The position numbers and the translations under genes were made by a program. A DNA stretch of 64,000 nt from Anarhynchus alexandrinus (Eukaryota; Chordata; Aves; Charadriiformes; Charadriidae), in NCBI GenBank assembly GCA_008711295.1, contig VUYV01000069.1:2338909-2402908 (forward strand), read 5' to 3'. The stretch's first letter is position 1, and the number at the start of each line of letters is the position of its first letter. Of this stretch, positions 1 to 12,651 are shown in pieces. The notes under the pieces are model-generated. The model saw only the letters and a program-made list of their open reading frames with translations. It searched no databases and had not been told where the DNA came from.

Positions 1-2321
1 TTTGGTTAAAAAGTGCAGCTTAATGACACAGGAAAGTGCAAGCCAATTTATCATCCCTCCTTAACCTTTTGAAAAATAAATTCGTTTTTATGAGAAACAA
101 TCACTGTAAATAAAGTAAAAAGCATTTCAATTCTATCATAATACAGTGTCATTTTGCATTAAATCTTGATGCCATTGCTTAACTTAAAAATTATTTAAAT
201 CAATCATTTATTTTTTTCCTGACCTAAGTGTTTAGTATCTATAGAAAGGCAGAGACACAGACTAACTTCACAAATAGCTATATGTTTAAGATGTGACTAC
301 CCACTAGGTGTTTATACATCCCTCTCAGCTGAGCCACATTTCTGCGGTACAACCTCTACTTTCAACTTATTTATGCTAGTATAAAATTCTTTGTGCTATA
401 AGGTTTTACTGTCCCTTTAAACACCTACACTTAAGTAAAGGACTTTAACTAGTATAACTGAATCCACACTAGAGGGTGCTACTATTTTAATTGTAAAGGG
501 TTTTTACAGTTAACATTGCAGTTTCAGAGCAGTACATTTTATGATGTTTCAGAAATGCTTTGTTGCTATCTGGGACAGCAGATTGCTACCAAATGAGAAC
601 TAAACTTAGGACCACAAACATGCTTTTGTTCTGAAGTTCAAGTTTTGTCATGTGTTGCCGTAGCCAACCGTACATAAAACAGAAGAAACCTGCTACCAAC
701 CTCATGCGGTACACTGGAACCTGCACTTAATGCTTCAGCTAAAATATTTTCTATCCAAAGCAACAAAGCTCATAAGAAACACTGGAGAGCCTTTGTTCCC
801 TATCCATCTCACTATAGACCATCAGACACACCACTGGTACACATCAAGTCTCCTTCCAAATCTAGAATTTGTTTATTTTTTGCTATCATAATTGCACATC
901 AGTGCTTGTATTACACATTTTTATAAATTAGCTAAGAAGAGGATGAAGAGTTTTTAGCATCAGAAGAACAATTTATAAAATGAATACTGACAGACTTGAA
1001 ACTGCCCAAAATTATACCAACTCTTACAAAACAAGAATATATACTATTCCCATGTTGCATTTTTGGTGAAATAGGAATAATTACCTTCTATTAAATAAAA
1101 AAGTGAGGTTTGAGTCTTCAGCAGCTTCTGAGAAAAAGTAATCAGTATCTTAAACACATCTATCTACCCTTTTATAAACAGATAATGAGTGTTATGGAGT
1201 GTAAAATACAGTTCCTCTCACAAGGAAAAAGAATTACCTAAACTAGTATCATTTGGACCTAGTAAAAAGCTCTTTCTCAAAAAAAAATTTTTGCACTTTG
1301 CAGTTCCCCTTCCTATGTGGTGGTCGCTGTTATTCCAATAGAAGTGTTAAGTACATTCTCATAAGTTCCCTTCACTTCTGAGAGTTTTGTCACGTTTAGT
1401 AGTAAATCACTGAAGTACAAAGAAATGAAAGAGAAAGAACAGCGCAATGTGGAGGGAAAAAAAAAAGATTATAAAGGAAAACCCACTTTACAAAACACAT
1501 GCAACTTGAAAGCTTCAAACAGAATTTTGCCTCGGGCTGCAGAATAGCCTTTGCAGGAGCTGGCTTCCATACCAATAATTCTCCATCTTCCTTGATCCAT
1601 ACGAAGCAACATTAAGTAATGTGCTGCCTCATATCTGTTCTCCTTACCCATACTTTGAACTTTCTGTGAACATGGGCATTACTGGAAGGTCTTAAGTGTA
1701 TCGTGTCAGGGCCCATTTGTCTTGGTCCACATTTTTGGATTATAAAAAATTTTACTGTCGTCCATTTCCATCATTCATCCAATACCAAACCCACCCCAGA
1801 ATGCATATTATCGGTCAAAAAAGAGCTTGAAGAAATATCATATTTTTTATGTAGCTTTTACTTCCTCAGAGATTTCTGTTTCTCTTACCTGCAGGTTCTA
1901 TCCAAGGAATAAGGGGAGAGGAGAAGATATTACTCTATCTTTTCTCTTCTACCTTTTCCACAGACAAAAGGAAAAGATTCATAAATGCAATAAAGTGATG
2001 GGAAAGATATTGGTCTGCAACATGGCAAATAACAAGCATTATGCCACAGAGGATCCTGTGACAAAATCTTCTGCGAGCTAGGGGGTATAAATCCAGGTGA
2101 TCTGAGCTGGACTGAAAGAATAGAAAGATTTTACTCTAAAGCCAGTTATTCTGCAGAAGAAAAAAAAAAAAGTCAAATCACAACATAGGAAACATCAGAG
2201 GACAAAACCATCTCAGCTGAATGAAATGCATAAATGAGTAAACCTCAGAGAACTATAATGAACATACACTCTGATTAAGGGGTACAATGCACACTGCACA
2301 GTGAAACACAGTACAGATATA

Positions 2322-2412
2322 AAAAAAAAAAAAAAAAACAAAACAAACCACAACCAACAAAACAAAACAACACAACAAAAAAAACCCCTATATCAAGTCA
2401 AAAAAAAACCCC
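2322..2412. repeat. A-rich low-complexity tract
   Basis: A run of about 18 A is followed by A-rich sequence interrupted by single or paired C (AAAAC/AACC-like words). Similar tracts recur at 27050, 30790, 32840 and 55520. This is simple-sequence DNA without coding content. Confidence 0.8.
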
Positions 2413-2466
2413 AAAACCAAATAGGTAAAGTTTTAAAATTTTGAAATATTTCTAAGTCTGCTTGAT

Positions 2467-2556
2467 TTCTGGTCTCTTCCCCTGCTCTCTTTCTCCCTCT
2501 TCCTTCCATTCCTTCCCCTCTTCTCTCACTCCCTGCCTCCCTCTGTCTGTTCTTCT
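2467..2556 (+). repeat. Long polypyrimidine tract (TC-rich)
   Basis: About 90 bases are almost entirely C and T on the plus strand, ending in TTCTTCTAG followed by G. It is a simple pyrimidine tract. The 3' end happens to match a splice acceptor, but the frame after it is open for only about 15 codons, so I do not call an exon. Confidence 0.7.
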
Positions 2557-2713
2557 AGGAAAAAACAGACAATGAAAGTGCTTCATGAAGTTGTCAGAAG
2601 GATATGAACACTACTTAAATTCTTCAGGTGGATCTCCACTTTGAAAAGTTTAGTTTATTCATCCAAGGAAGAAGGCATTAGATAAAACTTGCAATTAACA
2701 AAATAGCAAACAT

Positions 2714-3276
2714 TCATAGAATCATAGAATGGTTTGGGTTGGAAGAAACCTTTAAAAGTCATCTTGTCCAGCACCTCCTGCAATGAGCAGAGACATCTTC
2801 AACTACATCAGGTTGCACAGAGCCCCGTCCAACCTGACCTTGAATGTTTCCAGGGATGGGGCATCTACCACCTCTCTGGGCAACCTGTGCCAGTGCTTCA
2901 CCACCCTCACTGTAAAAAATGTCTTCCTTCTATATGGTCTAAATCTACCCTCTTTTCATTTAGAGCCATTACCACTTGTCCTATCATAACAGGCCCTGTT
3001 AAAAAGTTTGTCCCCATCTTTCCTATAGGCCCCCTTTGAAGTATTAGAAGGCCGCAAGAAGGTGTCCCCAGAGTCTTCTCTTCTTGAGGCTGAACAATAC
3101 TAACTCCCTCAGCCCCTTCCTCATAGGAGTGGTGCTCCATCCCTCTGATCATTTTTGTGGCCCTCCTCTGGACCCACTCCACCAGGTCCATGTCTTTCCT
3201 GTGCTGAGGGCACCAGAGCTGGACGCAGTAATCCAGGTGGGGTCTCACCAGAGCAGAGCAGAGGGGCAGAATCACC
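2714..3276 (-). mobile_element. CR1 LINE, 5'-truncated
   Basis: The left end carries the inverted CR1 3' tail (two CATAGAAT words, then GGTTTGGGTTGGAAG). The element reads towards its 5' side up to about 3276. On the minus strand it encodes the last part of CR1 ORF2, recognisable from ALVRPHLDYC and RRATKMIRG at 2907-3275. The frame is lost after HSYEE through a small deletion, so the copy is dead. CR1 is the dominant LINE of birds and inserts with heavy 5' truncation, which fits the 0.56 kb length. Its 3' tail resembles the copies at 39040, 51038 and 53769. Confidence 0.95.
2907..3275 (-). pseudogene. CR1 ORF2 C-terminal fragment
   Basis: The first 50 or so residues of this minus-strand frame match the region downstream of the reverse transcriptase domain in CR1 ORF2 ([17 protein letters not shown], then DMDLVEWVQRRATKMIRG). 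After this the frame departs from the family (EEGAEGVSIV), showing a frameshift. The upstream RT and endonuclease are missing because the element is 5'-truncated. It is not expected to make a functional protein. Confidence 0.85.
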
Positions 3277-6200
3277 TATTCATATCAGAATAGTTAGCAA
3301 ATCATTTACACTAGAAACCACTCATTACACAGATGTATTAAAGATTTAAAAACAATACATTTGTATATAAATAATGTGCTCTGTTTGCTCGTAATTCTGT
3401 AAATCTGATATTATCTTTCTACAAATATATACTGGGAGTTGCTTGCACAGCTGCAGGAACACCTGAAATGGTTAAAACGTCTTTATTTTTTTTTTATAAT
3501 ATTTCAAGAAAATAAGATTTTCATATCTCATATAAAGATCATCAGGATAACTTTGATAATCAAAACTAGCCACACACTTAACTGGTATTAGGGTTCAAAG
3601 AGTTCTAAACATCCCAGAAAGCAACCCATTTCTGGGCAAACAGATTCAAGGGAGGACCAGCATTACAGACCCCCTAAGATCCTATTTCTTGCCCACTTTC
3701 ACTATTCAACCACATGGGTTGAATGAACATGGGAATGGGCAGGTTATGAAAATCATTGTTTGAGGCAATTAAAACAATTGTTTCAAAACAATTATTTTTA
3801 AGATTATCTCAAAAATGAGGTAACTTCAAAGAAGTGCTTTCCTTTAACATTGTATTGTCTCTGACAAAGTTCATGGTAAGGTTCTTGTTTCATTCCATGT
3901 ACAAGTTGAAACACCGACTTTTAGAAAATCTGTCACTGAATATGGATTTGTTATTTAACTATCTACAAGATAAGTAAATACATTTTACCATTTCATAGAA
4001 ATGCAAATGATATTCCTAAGAAAGATTTTAGAAACAATGTCACTTAGCAATTCTCTCCACCACTTAACCAGAAGTCCCGTAATAATACTATAAAATGTTA
4101 TCAATTAATTAATTAAATGTTATTAATTAACTATGCATGATATTGCTAACACATATAATCTGTACCACCCAAGGCATTCTATCTTTCCTGCAAGAGTAAC
4201 ATTAGATATCAGAAGAGCTGTGTAATACATGTTTGCATGGAGAAATGCACAATTGCATGACTAAAGTGAGAACAGCCTTATAAATGTACCATTTCATTAC
4301 TGAAATCTTTTCCTCAGAATGTACTTTTAATGCAGTAGGACAAATTATGTCCCTCAAAACTTGCTCTGCTTATGAGCATTTGTGACTGCTATTTATTTTC
4401 TTCTAGTTTGTTTCACTTAAATTTGCCCTTAACTTTTCCCCCAAACACTTGAAATTTTTATACGCACAAAATTTTATGAAGTTTGATTAATTCAGACAGC
4501 CTTCTGTGAACAAGTAATTTGCTCATTTTATTTGATCTGTTTGCACAGCTTCATATATACTGATGTCATCTGAGAAAATAAGGGGAAGTTTCCAAATGGC
4601 TCAACTAGTATGGATAAGTCAATCATTTTACAGCTGTAAATATAGATTCTGGTACAGTTTGTGTTTCACCATTGATTTATATAATGTAAATTTTATGTAA
4701 GAAGAAAGATATTCTGTATCTATAATAATGGAAAGATCACAACACAAAGACTAGATAATATGTCTGGGAAGGGGATGCTGAGCTAGCAAACCATCGTCTG
4801 AGCCAGCACAGTCATTGCTGTACTCTTAGTTAATGTCACTTCGGAAAAATGCCGGTTCCATACATACATGAAAAAGTACAGTAATGATAAAGTAAGAAAG
4901 CATGTTTGGAAAGAAAAAAAAGATTTAAAAAATGAAGCTATGTGCAGTACAAAGGGGAAATAGAAGCATGAAGCCTGGATTTTATCTTCCTTTCACTAGT
5001 CATTACAGCCATTTCCAAGCTCATTTCAAATAATTCTGTACATAATATTTCTCAAATAAGCCACAAACTTTGACAAAGGCTGTAATAATTCAAATACTAT
5101 TATCAGATTACAGCCGCATTGCAATGCTATGCTCCTCACCACATTGCAAACCTCGTTTCCACTGAAAAAGGGCATGCTCAAGAAAAAACATTTGTAGGTG
5201 TATTGTCACAAGATCTCACTTTCTGTTCGCATTGCGACTGGTCTTAGCAGCGAATCATTCCGAGCATTCGGAAGATAATGCTAAAAGCATTCCACTCTGC
5301 TAAAAATACACTGAAATACATAAAGTGTCTTTAGATTTGGTGAGCCTCTGACTCTTCATTTCCAAAACCAAGAAACTGCAGTCACTCCTAAGACACAAGG
5401 ATCGGAGTTGTACTACCACACGCTGTGCTGAAGAGGATGCAGCAGTATTTAGAGACGTAGTTTCCCTGCTGCGAGACAGGTCCGAGGACCCACGAAGCAC
5501 AAGGACGGGCACTGGTTGAGCTACAAAACCAGAACAGGAATTTATGGCCATGAAATCAAAGAGGTCAGAAAAATGTGGAAAAAGCCACCTCACTGTTTCA
5601 TTCTATCCCTGCAGAAAGAAAAAGAAATCTAACTTGGAAATGCTTTCATACCTAAAATTTGTCTAATTTACATCTTAATGCACATATGGCACTGAACCGA
5701 GATTTTGTTTAGCTTGGAAATTGCTAAAAATGTTTGTAAGTGTAGGCAATTACAGCTAGTGAAAGATGCAACAATCAGCTAACAACCATCCCACTCGAAT
5801 ATCTACAGGTTGGCACTCTAAACAACTACATGAAGCTGAGACCATGCCTTCTGGGCAGCCGGGAAGGGGTAACACCTTTAAACATCTAGCACAGGTAGGA
5901 GCTGGAGTAGGCAGTAGATACTCTCTGTTTCCAAAACACAACCTGATGCATTGCATTTAACAACTTCGTTAAAGCACTTTGGTTTGTATCAGTATTGCAG
6001 CACTATTAAATAGTCACACTGAAGTTTGTCTAACATATTCCCTTGCCTGAAAACTTTCAAAAAATTTAGCTTTTCATTTTATTTCATTTCAACCTAGACA
6101 TGAAAATTCTCCAATATTTCTTTTTTGAAGTTCTAAATTCAAAGTCAATAATAAAATATAGCACAGAATAATGCAAATGATATGTAGTAAAAAGAAATGA

Positions 6201-6896
6201 GAAATTAAGTCTTCTGAGATTCCAGGAAGAGAAGTTTATTGCCAGAATTGAAAGAAAGAAAATTAAAAAAACCCAAGCATGATATTTTATATATAAGTAT
6301 ACAGATAGAGACATTGTAGCTTCTTCCTTGACAGCATTGATGCTAAACACATTCTCACTAACCCCACTTACCCTGTCAACAGCGGACATTTTATGGAATG
6401 TTTCTGCCACAAAGGCTCACAACTCTACACGAGCTGGACATTTCTTTTCTAGCACCTAGGCTTACATGTCAGTAAGTATTTAAGTAGTCACGTAATGCTA
6501 ATACTCCCATTAAGAAAAGAAAGAAATATTGATTTCAAAGTTATCTGATATTTAGGTACCACTTAAGTTAACAACATGTATAGTTTTTTTAACCTATTAA
6601 AAGTTTTTGAGATTTTCTAGAGATCTTGCATGTGACTTTACCCACCACTTAGCTAGTGCAGTACTACAGCTTCCAAAAACAGTATTCCCTCCATCCACAC
6701 TGTATTCGCTTCTGCACTGTCACTCAATCAGAGGGGAAGCTAAGACAACGAATATAAGAAAAGTCTTTTGATAAGAGACCTGAGTTCTGGAGGAGGTTAC
6801 TACAGCTGCAGGGACATGGGCTATCTTCTGAAGAGAAGCAGCTTGCTAGCACATCCTGCCACAGCATGTTCTTTCCCACATTTGTAGGATCCATTA

Positions 6897-6921
6897 AAAA
6901 AAAAAAAAAAAGAAAAAAACA
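6897..6921. repeat. Poly-A tract
   Basis: An A-run of about 16 is interrupted by one G and followed by further A. No retrocopy sequence is recognisable immediately upstream. Confidence 0.8.
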
Positions 6922-7566
6922 TTCAATATCAAAGTAGGAACTATGGTATAGAATGAAAGCATACAAAATCTATTGAAAATTATATTTACATCTGTGTAAC
7001 TTAAATAAGTACATCTTGTACGCACAGAAATGCGTGTTTTACATTAGTGGCCAACTCCACAAAGCCAGCTTTACTTTCTATTTATTGGTATTGTCATAAT
7101 ATGAAAAATAAATACCATTTGTTAGGAAAGCAGCCGTTACACAAAATTAACAGACATATTCTGCTTCAGGGCATGAATACAAGAAAATTGTCAGACATTA
7201 ATAATGTAGACAGAGCATTTTCCTGGGAAAATGAGGATCCAATGGAACAACAGATAAATCATACCCAACTGCTCACTATTTGTTGTTTCACAATCTGTTG
7301 TATTTTATCGAATATGACTAGTACAAGTCTGTTACAGCCATAAAAAAACATTAGCAGAAATTAATATGTAAATTACTGTAGTGCTTGTGTGGGATGCCAT
7401 TTCATTAATTTGAATTCACTGACATGACTGTGTAATCTAAATTTATGAGTTTTTCAACTGCCTCTCCATGGAGAATTCTGCATTTATTGAATTTTGCTGT
7501 AGAAGTACTTTATGCATTAAATAATATTTGCATGGCAGTAATGTACATGAATGGCTCGGAATTTAA

Positions 7567-7588
7567 TATATATAAAATATATATATAC
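7567..7588. repeat. AT microsatellite
   Basis: Short alternating TA/AT sequence with an AAA interruption. It is simple-sequence DNA only. Confidence 0.75.
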
Positions 7589-10500
7589 TAGGCATTTTGC
7601 TTGTGAGAAAACACATAATCTAAAGTGCAAAAAAACGTGTGTAATATTCCCTTTTAAAACATTTTGACAGCAATGAAAACAAATTATTGGAACAGGGAAC
7701 AAAAGCAGTTTTTGAAGTTCTCAGGAAAGTAAATATTGCTCATAATTATTTTGTTGAAACAAATGCAAATCATCTTCTTGTTAACATAAGGGGATTATGA
7801 CACGTAGAACTTTTTGTGTCACTCATCAGAGTTTAAGAAGAAAAAAGTCCAAAAAGCACCTAAATTTGAACAAGAAGCTTTATCAATACATAGGGCAGCT
7901 TGGATGTTAAAGTCTCAATATCAAGTTTCGGAAAAAGCCATCAAGAAAAGAAATTATAAAATTCTTTACCATTCAATACTTTTATTTAACTAACATCTGG
8001 ACCCAAAGATTGTAAATGCTTTGCATAATCTTGGCTTTAATATCCTCCCATTTCCTAGATGTAAAATGAGGTACCCAAATAAAACGTATCAAAATGTTTC
8101 TGAAGCAAACACTGCAAATACAATGTTTGCTTGCTGAAGAAAACACAGCAAATGCTAAAGAAAAGAAATAAAACTTACTAAAAATACAACAGAACATTTA
8201 CTCAATTATGAAGATGTAATTTTAGAAGTATGTAAATTTCAGGGTTAAAAAACATTTCTGTGATCAAAACGTTTTATTTTTACTTATTGATAGCATTGAA
8301 AAGTGTTCTTTTCCCACTGTGATTCTAAATGTTTTGACATCACCTATTTGTCGGTAGGACATGCTACTGGGTTAATTATCTTGCAAATATGCAATTTCGT
8401 TAAGCAACAGGACTGTTTCATTATTATGCCTCATCAAATTATTTATCTAGGAGTGTCTATGGTGCAGTTTTACCCCTAGACACTTCAGTCTTTTTCACAT
8501 TGAGACTTGTATGCATAAACAAAATGGGGTTTTATGTATCATCTAACCTTTGAATGTAGAAACTCACTTTGGAACAGGGCTTTTGGGGGTGAGGAAAGGG
8601 AGGATTTGATATCAGATTTGTTTAACCATGACACAATGAGGAATGTATTCCCAGCCAGCAGTGAATGTTTCTTCACTTGTCAAATCCTCCTGTCAGCATC
8701 CCCTACAGCTCTGCTGACTACCAGGAACACCTGTCTGCTCCAAGGTCACTCTGATTCAATGTCACCTTGCAGTGAACACGCTCACACACAATTAGGATTC
8801 CAGTATCATCTTGCAAGGAATTCTGATATCTCTGTCATTTTACTTATAATTGATTACTGGGTAATTATACTTTGTGAATTGATATGATCTTATAAATCAG
8901 AACCTTGAATTAGTTTGTCTGGATGGCAAAGAAGCATGCATAGATGTGACACAAAGAAGCACGTACAGACACAAGTGTCTGTTAGATGCAATGCACGCAG
9001 TTCATTTATTTATATCAATTATATGGAGATAGCATTTTCATATGCTTCGCCAATTTCCTACTAAAGGAATCTTTTTTTTTTCAAGTTGGGGTAGAGATAT
9101 GTTTTATAGTTAAAACATCATCTGGTTTTTGCCTCCTAAAACATTTCCACCAACTTGCTATTTAGGAAGCTACCTATTTCACAGTAAATAGTGCAGAGTC
9201 TTAAAAAAAATGCTGTATTTCCTACTATTGAATACACAGATAAATTAAACAACCATTACATGTTCACAGATCTGCATTCAGGTGTAAATTATAACAGCAG
9301 TTAAGAACTACAACAGGAGTCTCTGTTTTGACTTGACCTTGGCATTAAAATGAGCGTAATACATAACTTTGTTCTGTTCCCCTGAGTAACTGTAACTTTT
9401 ATTAGAATCCTATCCTCCAGTTGCTCTGAGATTGAAACCTTCTCTTCATGCCTGTAACTATCATTATCTATCCTAAGTTTTGCAAAACATAGCAAGCAAT
9501 TGTCAGGAGACACACATTCCTCAGCAGCACTCAACCTATTTACCAGCCACCTCCTCCCACACTCAAGCCTTCCAGAGAAACATTTCCTTCATGCTATCTC
9601 ATGTTAAACTGTTCTTTCCTCCTATCCACAAATGGAATAACAGATTTCATAGGTCAGAAAAGCAAAGGGAAATGATTCAACTCTTCAAATAACCAGAGGA
9701 ATATCAATGCCATTGCTGTCCCTCATGGAAATTTCCATTTGTCACTGCAGAAATCAGCGCAGAAGTTTTAAAGACCCACTCGTCATGGATCTTGTAAAAC
9801 TATCTTCTCTGAATTTCTGTAAGCATTGTCTGGTTGTGCACATGCAAAGACAAGTATTTTTCTACCGAAAAATGGCAAGGCTTTCTACTGGAAAAGAAAT
9901 AAAGACATGCATCTTAGTCTCAATCAAAATGCAGCTAAAAAGACACCACAAACATAAAAATCTGCTAAACCTTCCCCATGCATTGTCTGGACTTTTGACT
10001 GTTTTCATAGCATTGGCTAGCAGTTCATTGACTCTAGGCTGTTTAACTACTGATAGTCATTACCAATCAGAGCTATTAAGATTGCGGATATTCAAAGTTG
10101 TTACAGAGGACCAGTCATGGTGGGTATTGGCTGCTGTGACTCTAAGATGCTTTCCAGGTAGACTTCTGGAAAGCGCCATCTGAAGTCTTGCTGCCATGGC
10201 TGGCTGTCTTAGGTCTACTGCACTGACCTAACAGGGATACCTAGGTACAGGCACTGCAGAGTGGAGTTATTTCAATAAAAAGTGATCAAGTAGAGGGATG
10301 TTTAATGGCAGCTCTTTCTCAAATACACTTATAATCCTCATTCTGCAGTCACCACCCAATTTTGCTCTTGGCAATCTGTATATACTCTCATTTAAAAGTA
10401 TGACAGCTTGTTAAAGTTTCCACTATAATTATCTGAAATGTACTTCAAAAGTTATTCTCATTCCTAGAAAGTAAAGGGGTAAGGAGAGGAAAGAAAATAA

Positions 10501-10786
10501 AATCAATCCCAGGACTTACTTATTTTGCCCACGTTTCACAGTTTCTTTCCCTCTCGGTTGGAATCTTATAATGTGAAGAGCTGAACAGCTAATCTTTCAG
10601 ATACACAAGTCCATCTTCATATCTGATCCCTCTCCTTCTAAGCTTGTCTTTTGTCTGCTGATTTAAGAACCACAACCAAGGACTTTATAGATTTTCTTCA
10701 GAGGGAGAAAAGTTGTGGTGATGGCTGGTTTTGCTCGTGACTTCATCACTCATTCTTCTGCTGAAGTCAACAGAAATTTGTGATAT

Positions 10787-11600
10787 TATAATTATAAACT
10801 GCAGCACCAGCTGATTGACCCCACCTGCTACCAGGTCTTAACAGAGACTCTGCATCCTGCTTCACATTATTGACAATGACATCAAATCCCATCCCTACCA
10901 GCTCCTAGAAAAACTGTAAAATCCATACTGTCACTCACAGACCCATCATATTTAAAAATCACAAGGAAGGAAATCGTACCACATTCGTATTACATGCAAG
11001 AGAATACTCTCACTGAAGAATCCATAGAATTCACAGAAACTGCCATCAAGCCTCCAATTGCTCAACAGTTTAGTTTTCTGGGAAACACAACAGATTTCTT
11101 CCACACACGCACACACAAAAAAAGTAAAAACAATACGATCTTGGCAAATCCCACAACAGCAAATCATGATCTATCTTCAGTAAGAACAAAGCCAATAATC
11201 AGATTTCCTGCCTAAATATAAATTGATTCCATTTTCACACACAACTACTTCAACCTGCCAATACTGACTGATCCAAAGTATGCCAAGTTACAAAGGAGAC
11301 ACTAAATGTAGCACCATTTTATTATTCACACAAAAGACAGATAACATTCTTATCTTCCGGACTTCCTCAAATTTCTATAAGATTCAATAACCACTACTTC
11401 TCCATCAAACTGAATCTCAAATACACCTACAGCAGTATCAATTTCTTAGCCACTGTACTCAACATAAAAAAGAAAACCTACAAACATAAAAAACATGCAA
11501 ACTATCATATTTATCATTATAAAACCAGGTGCTTCTTGAAACACCCCAAGAAAGCTATAAAATACAGTAAACCCTCAGACACCGCTAACATTCACGGTGT
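10787..11600 (+). mobile_element. Fossil Penelope-like element (RT region), decayed
   Basis: Plus-strand translation gives, in the order expected for a Penelope-like reverse transcriptase, several weak matches spread over three frames. An RQLxDxTxYxxL-like stretch reads QHQLIDPTCYQVL (10802 on). A PKIHKxGNPGRPIVS-like stretch reads FKNHKEGNRTTFVLH (10951 on). A TExxxxF...KPxx...SFLxNTTDF-like stretch lies at 10994-11105. A GTKxAPSYA-like stretch reads GDTKCSTIL (11295 on). The catalytic YIDDI position reads TDNI (11337-11348). A NNHYFSIKL...SINFL stretch with a downstream HPKKAIKYS starts near 11395. Family consensus is from memory. Order and spacing persuade me more than any single match. 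At least two frameshifts, several stops and lost catalytic residues make it dead. No GIY-YIG endonuclease domain could be recognised downstream. Confidence 0.65.
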
Positions 11601-11646
11601 AATCGTACTCTCACAATGCCCAGCTCAGCAATCTCAGACCCTTAAC
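11272..11646 (+). pseudogene. Stop-free remnant of Penelope-like RT C-terminal part
   Basis: This frame stays open for 125 codons between a TGA at 11269 and a TAA at 11647. It contains no usable early ATG. The middle reads NNHYFSIKL, then YSSINFL, then after about 30 residues HPKKAIKYSK, which resembles the segment after the RT catalytic motif in Penelope-like elements (INFLD...HP...KKSIPYSQ). The Asp usually following INFL is replaced (INFLAT). The preceding RT motifs lie in other frames, so this is a fragment, not a working gene. It could also be a chance open frame, since the match is short and diverged. Confidence 0.5.
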
Positions 11647-12631
11647 TAAATAAACACACCACTCTAGAGAAATCCTTCAAATCTTTCACTGAGTCTCCTA
11701 AACCTCTCAGTTCTGACTCTGAGGGAAACTCAGAAATGATTCTGAGAGCTAAAACATAAACTCCAAAGGATGCTAAAAAACACAGCAGAGAACATTAGGA
11801 TTGTGATGCTTTATAATTCTCACTCATCCCTAACACAATGCTTTGTATTCATCTCTATCTTCCTGCCTGAAAGGACTTAATGACGCTATTGTCTCTTCTC
11901 TGGATAATATCCTTTCTCCTTCCTCCACCCCCGCTCCGCAAATATCCACTATTTTTTCTTTCAGATGATGCAGCTCAGTAAACAGATTAAACTTGTAACA
12001 ACTTACAGTTGCACTTCAAGACCTCTCATGCTATTTCAGACTTAAAGAGGCTCATGTGCTCAAAAGGAGGTCTATTTTCCAGTTATTGCAATTAGTCTAG
12101 AACATTACCACCTCCTTATAAAACCTGTAAAGCTTTTCTTCTTAGAAAATCATAGTTACAATGCTGTGAGTGCATTAAAGTATTTGTTGTTAGCATAAAG
12201 ACTTTTAAGTGCTAATGTCTAGGGGAGATAAATAAAACAAAACCATGTAGGGCTTCAAGAAGCCTGATTACAATGTTCTTTTTTCTACAGCAGAAAAAGT
12301 ATTTCTACACTGCACATAAAATTCAGATAATTATCTAGTAGTTTGATTTAAGGAAGAGCATACAGGCCTCTTACTGAAGTAACGAGCAATTACCTTTGTG
12401 GTAAGTTAAATATTAGATTTGGAATGTTTTCAAACTAAGCATAATAATGTTTTAGCAGCAGTTTACACTATAAAAAATTCAAGCAGTGTCCTTTTATGTG
12501 TCTGCAAATTTAATTTTTAACGTGCTAAAACTTTACAGGTACCGCAGTATAGAAATGATGTTAACCAGCATTTAACAGGTACAGTAAGTATGCTAAGAGT
12601 TATATTACCATCTATGCAATTATTACGTAGA

Positions 12632-12651
12632 ATTTACATATGCATGTAAAT
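12632..12651. other. Palindrome with octamer-like core
   Basis: ATTTACAT and ATGTAAAT form a perfect 8-bp inverted repeat around ATGC. The core resembles POU/octamer-type sites. A TATAAAAA word lies about 15-20 bases downstream, near 12668. No transcript or exon is visible, so a regulatory role is only a guess. Confidence 0.4.

Larger units (their letters stand above)
1..2713. other. Unique AT-rich non-coding stretch
   Basis: I see no supported gene. The stretch contains short A-runs (near 1459 and 2160), an A-rich low-complexity tract (2322-2412) and a long pyrimidine tract (2467-2556), listed separately. A 60-codon open frame on the minus strand at 1469-1651 looks protein-like, but it lacks a pyrimidine tract before any AG acceptor and was not accepted as an exon. 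Confidence 0.6.
3277..10786. other. Unique AT-rich non-coding stretch
   Basis: I see no gene or recognisable transposon. It holds short simple repeats: AATT words near 4105-4130, an A-run at 6897-6921 and AT-repeats at 7567-7588. Small open frames (for example 8534-8887 plus and 9301-9534 minus) have no recognisable motif. A 158-codon plus-strand frame at 9707-10183 is the longest non-repeat ATG frame in the window and is discussed as a finding. Confidence 0.55.

Noticed and set aside
1469..1651. Minus-strand 60-codon frame that reads like real protein (RYEAAHYLMLLRMDQGRWRI)
   Set aside because: No acceptor with a pyrimidine tract precedes it, no recognised family, and its length is common by chance in this AT-rich DNA.
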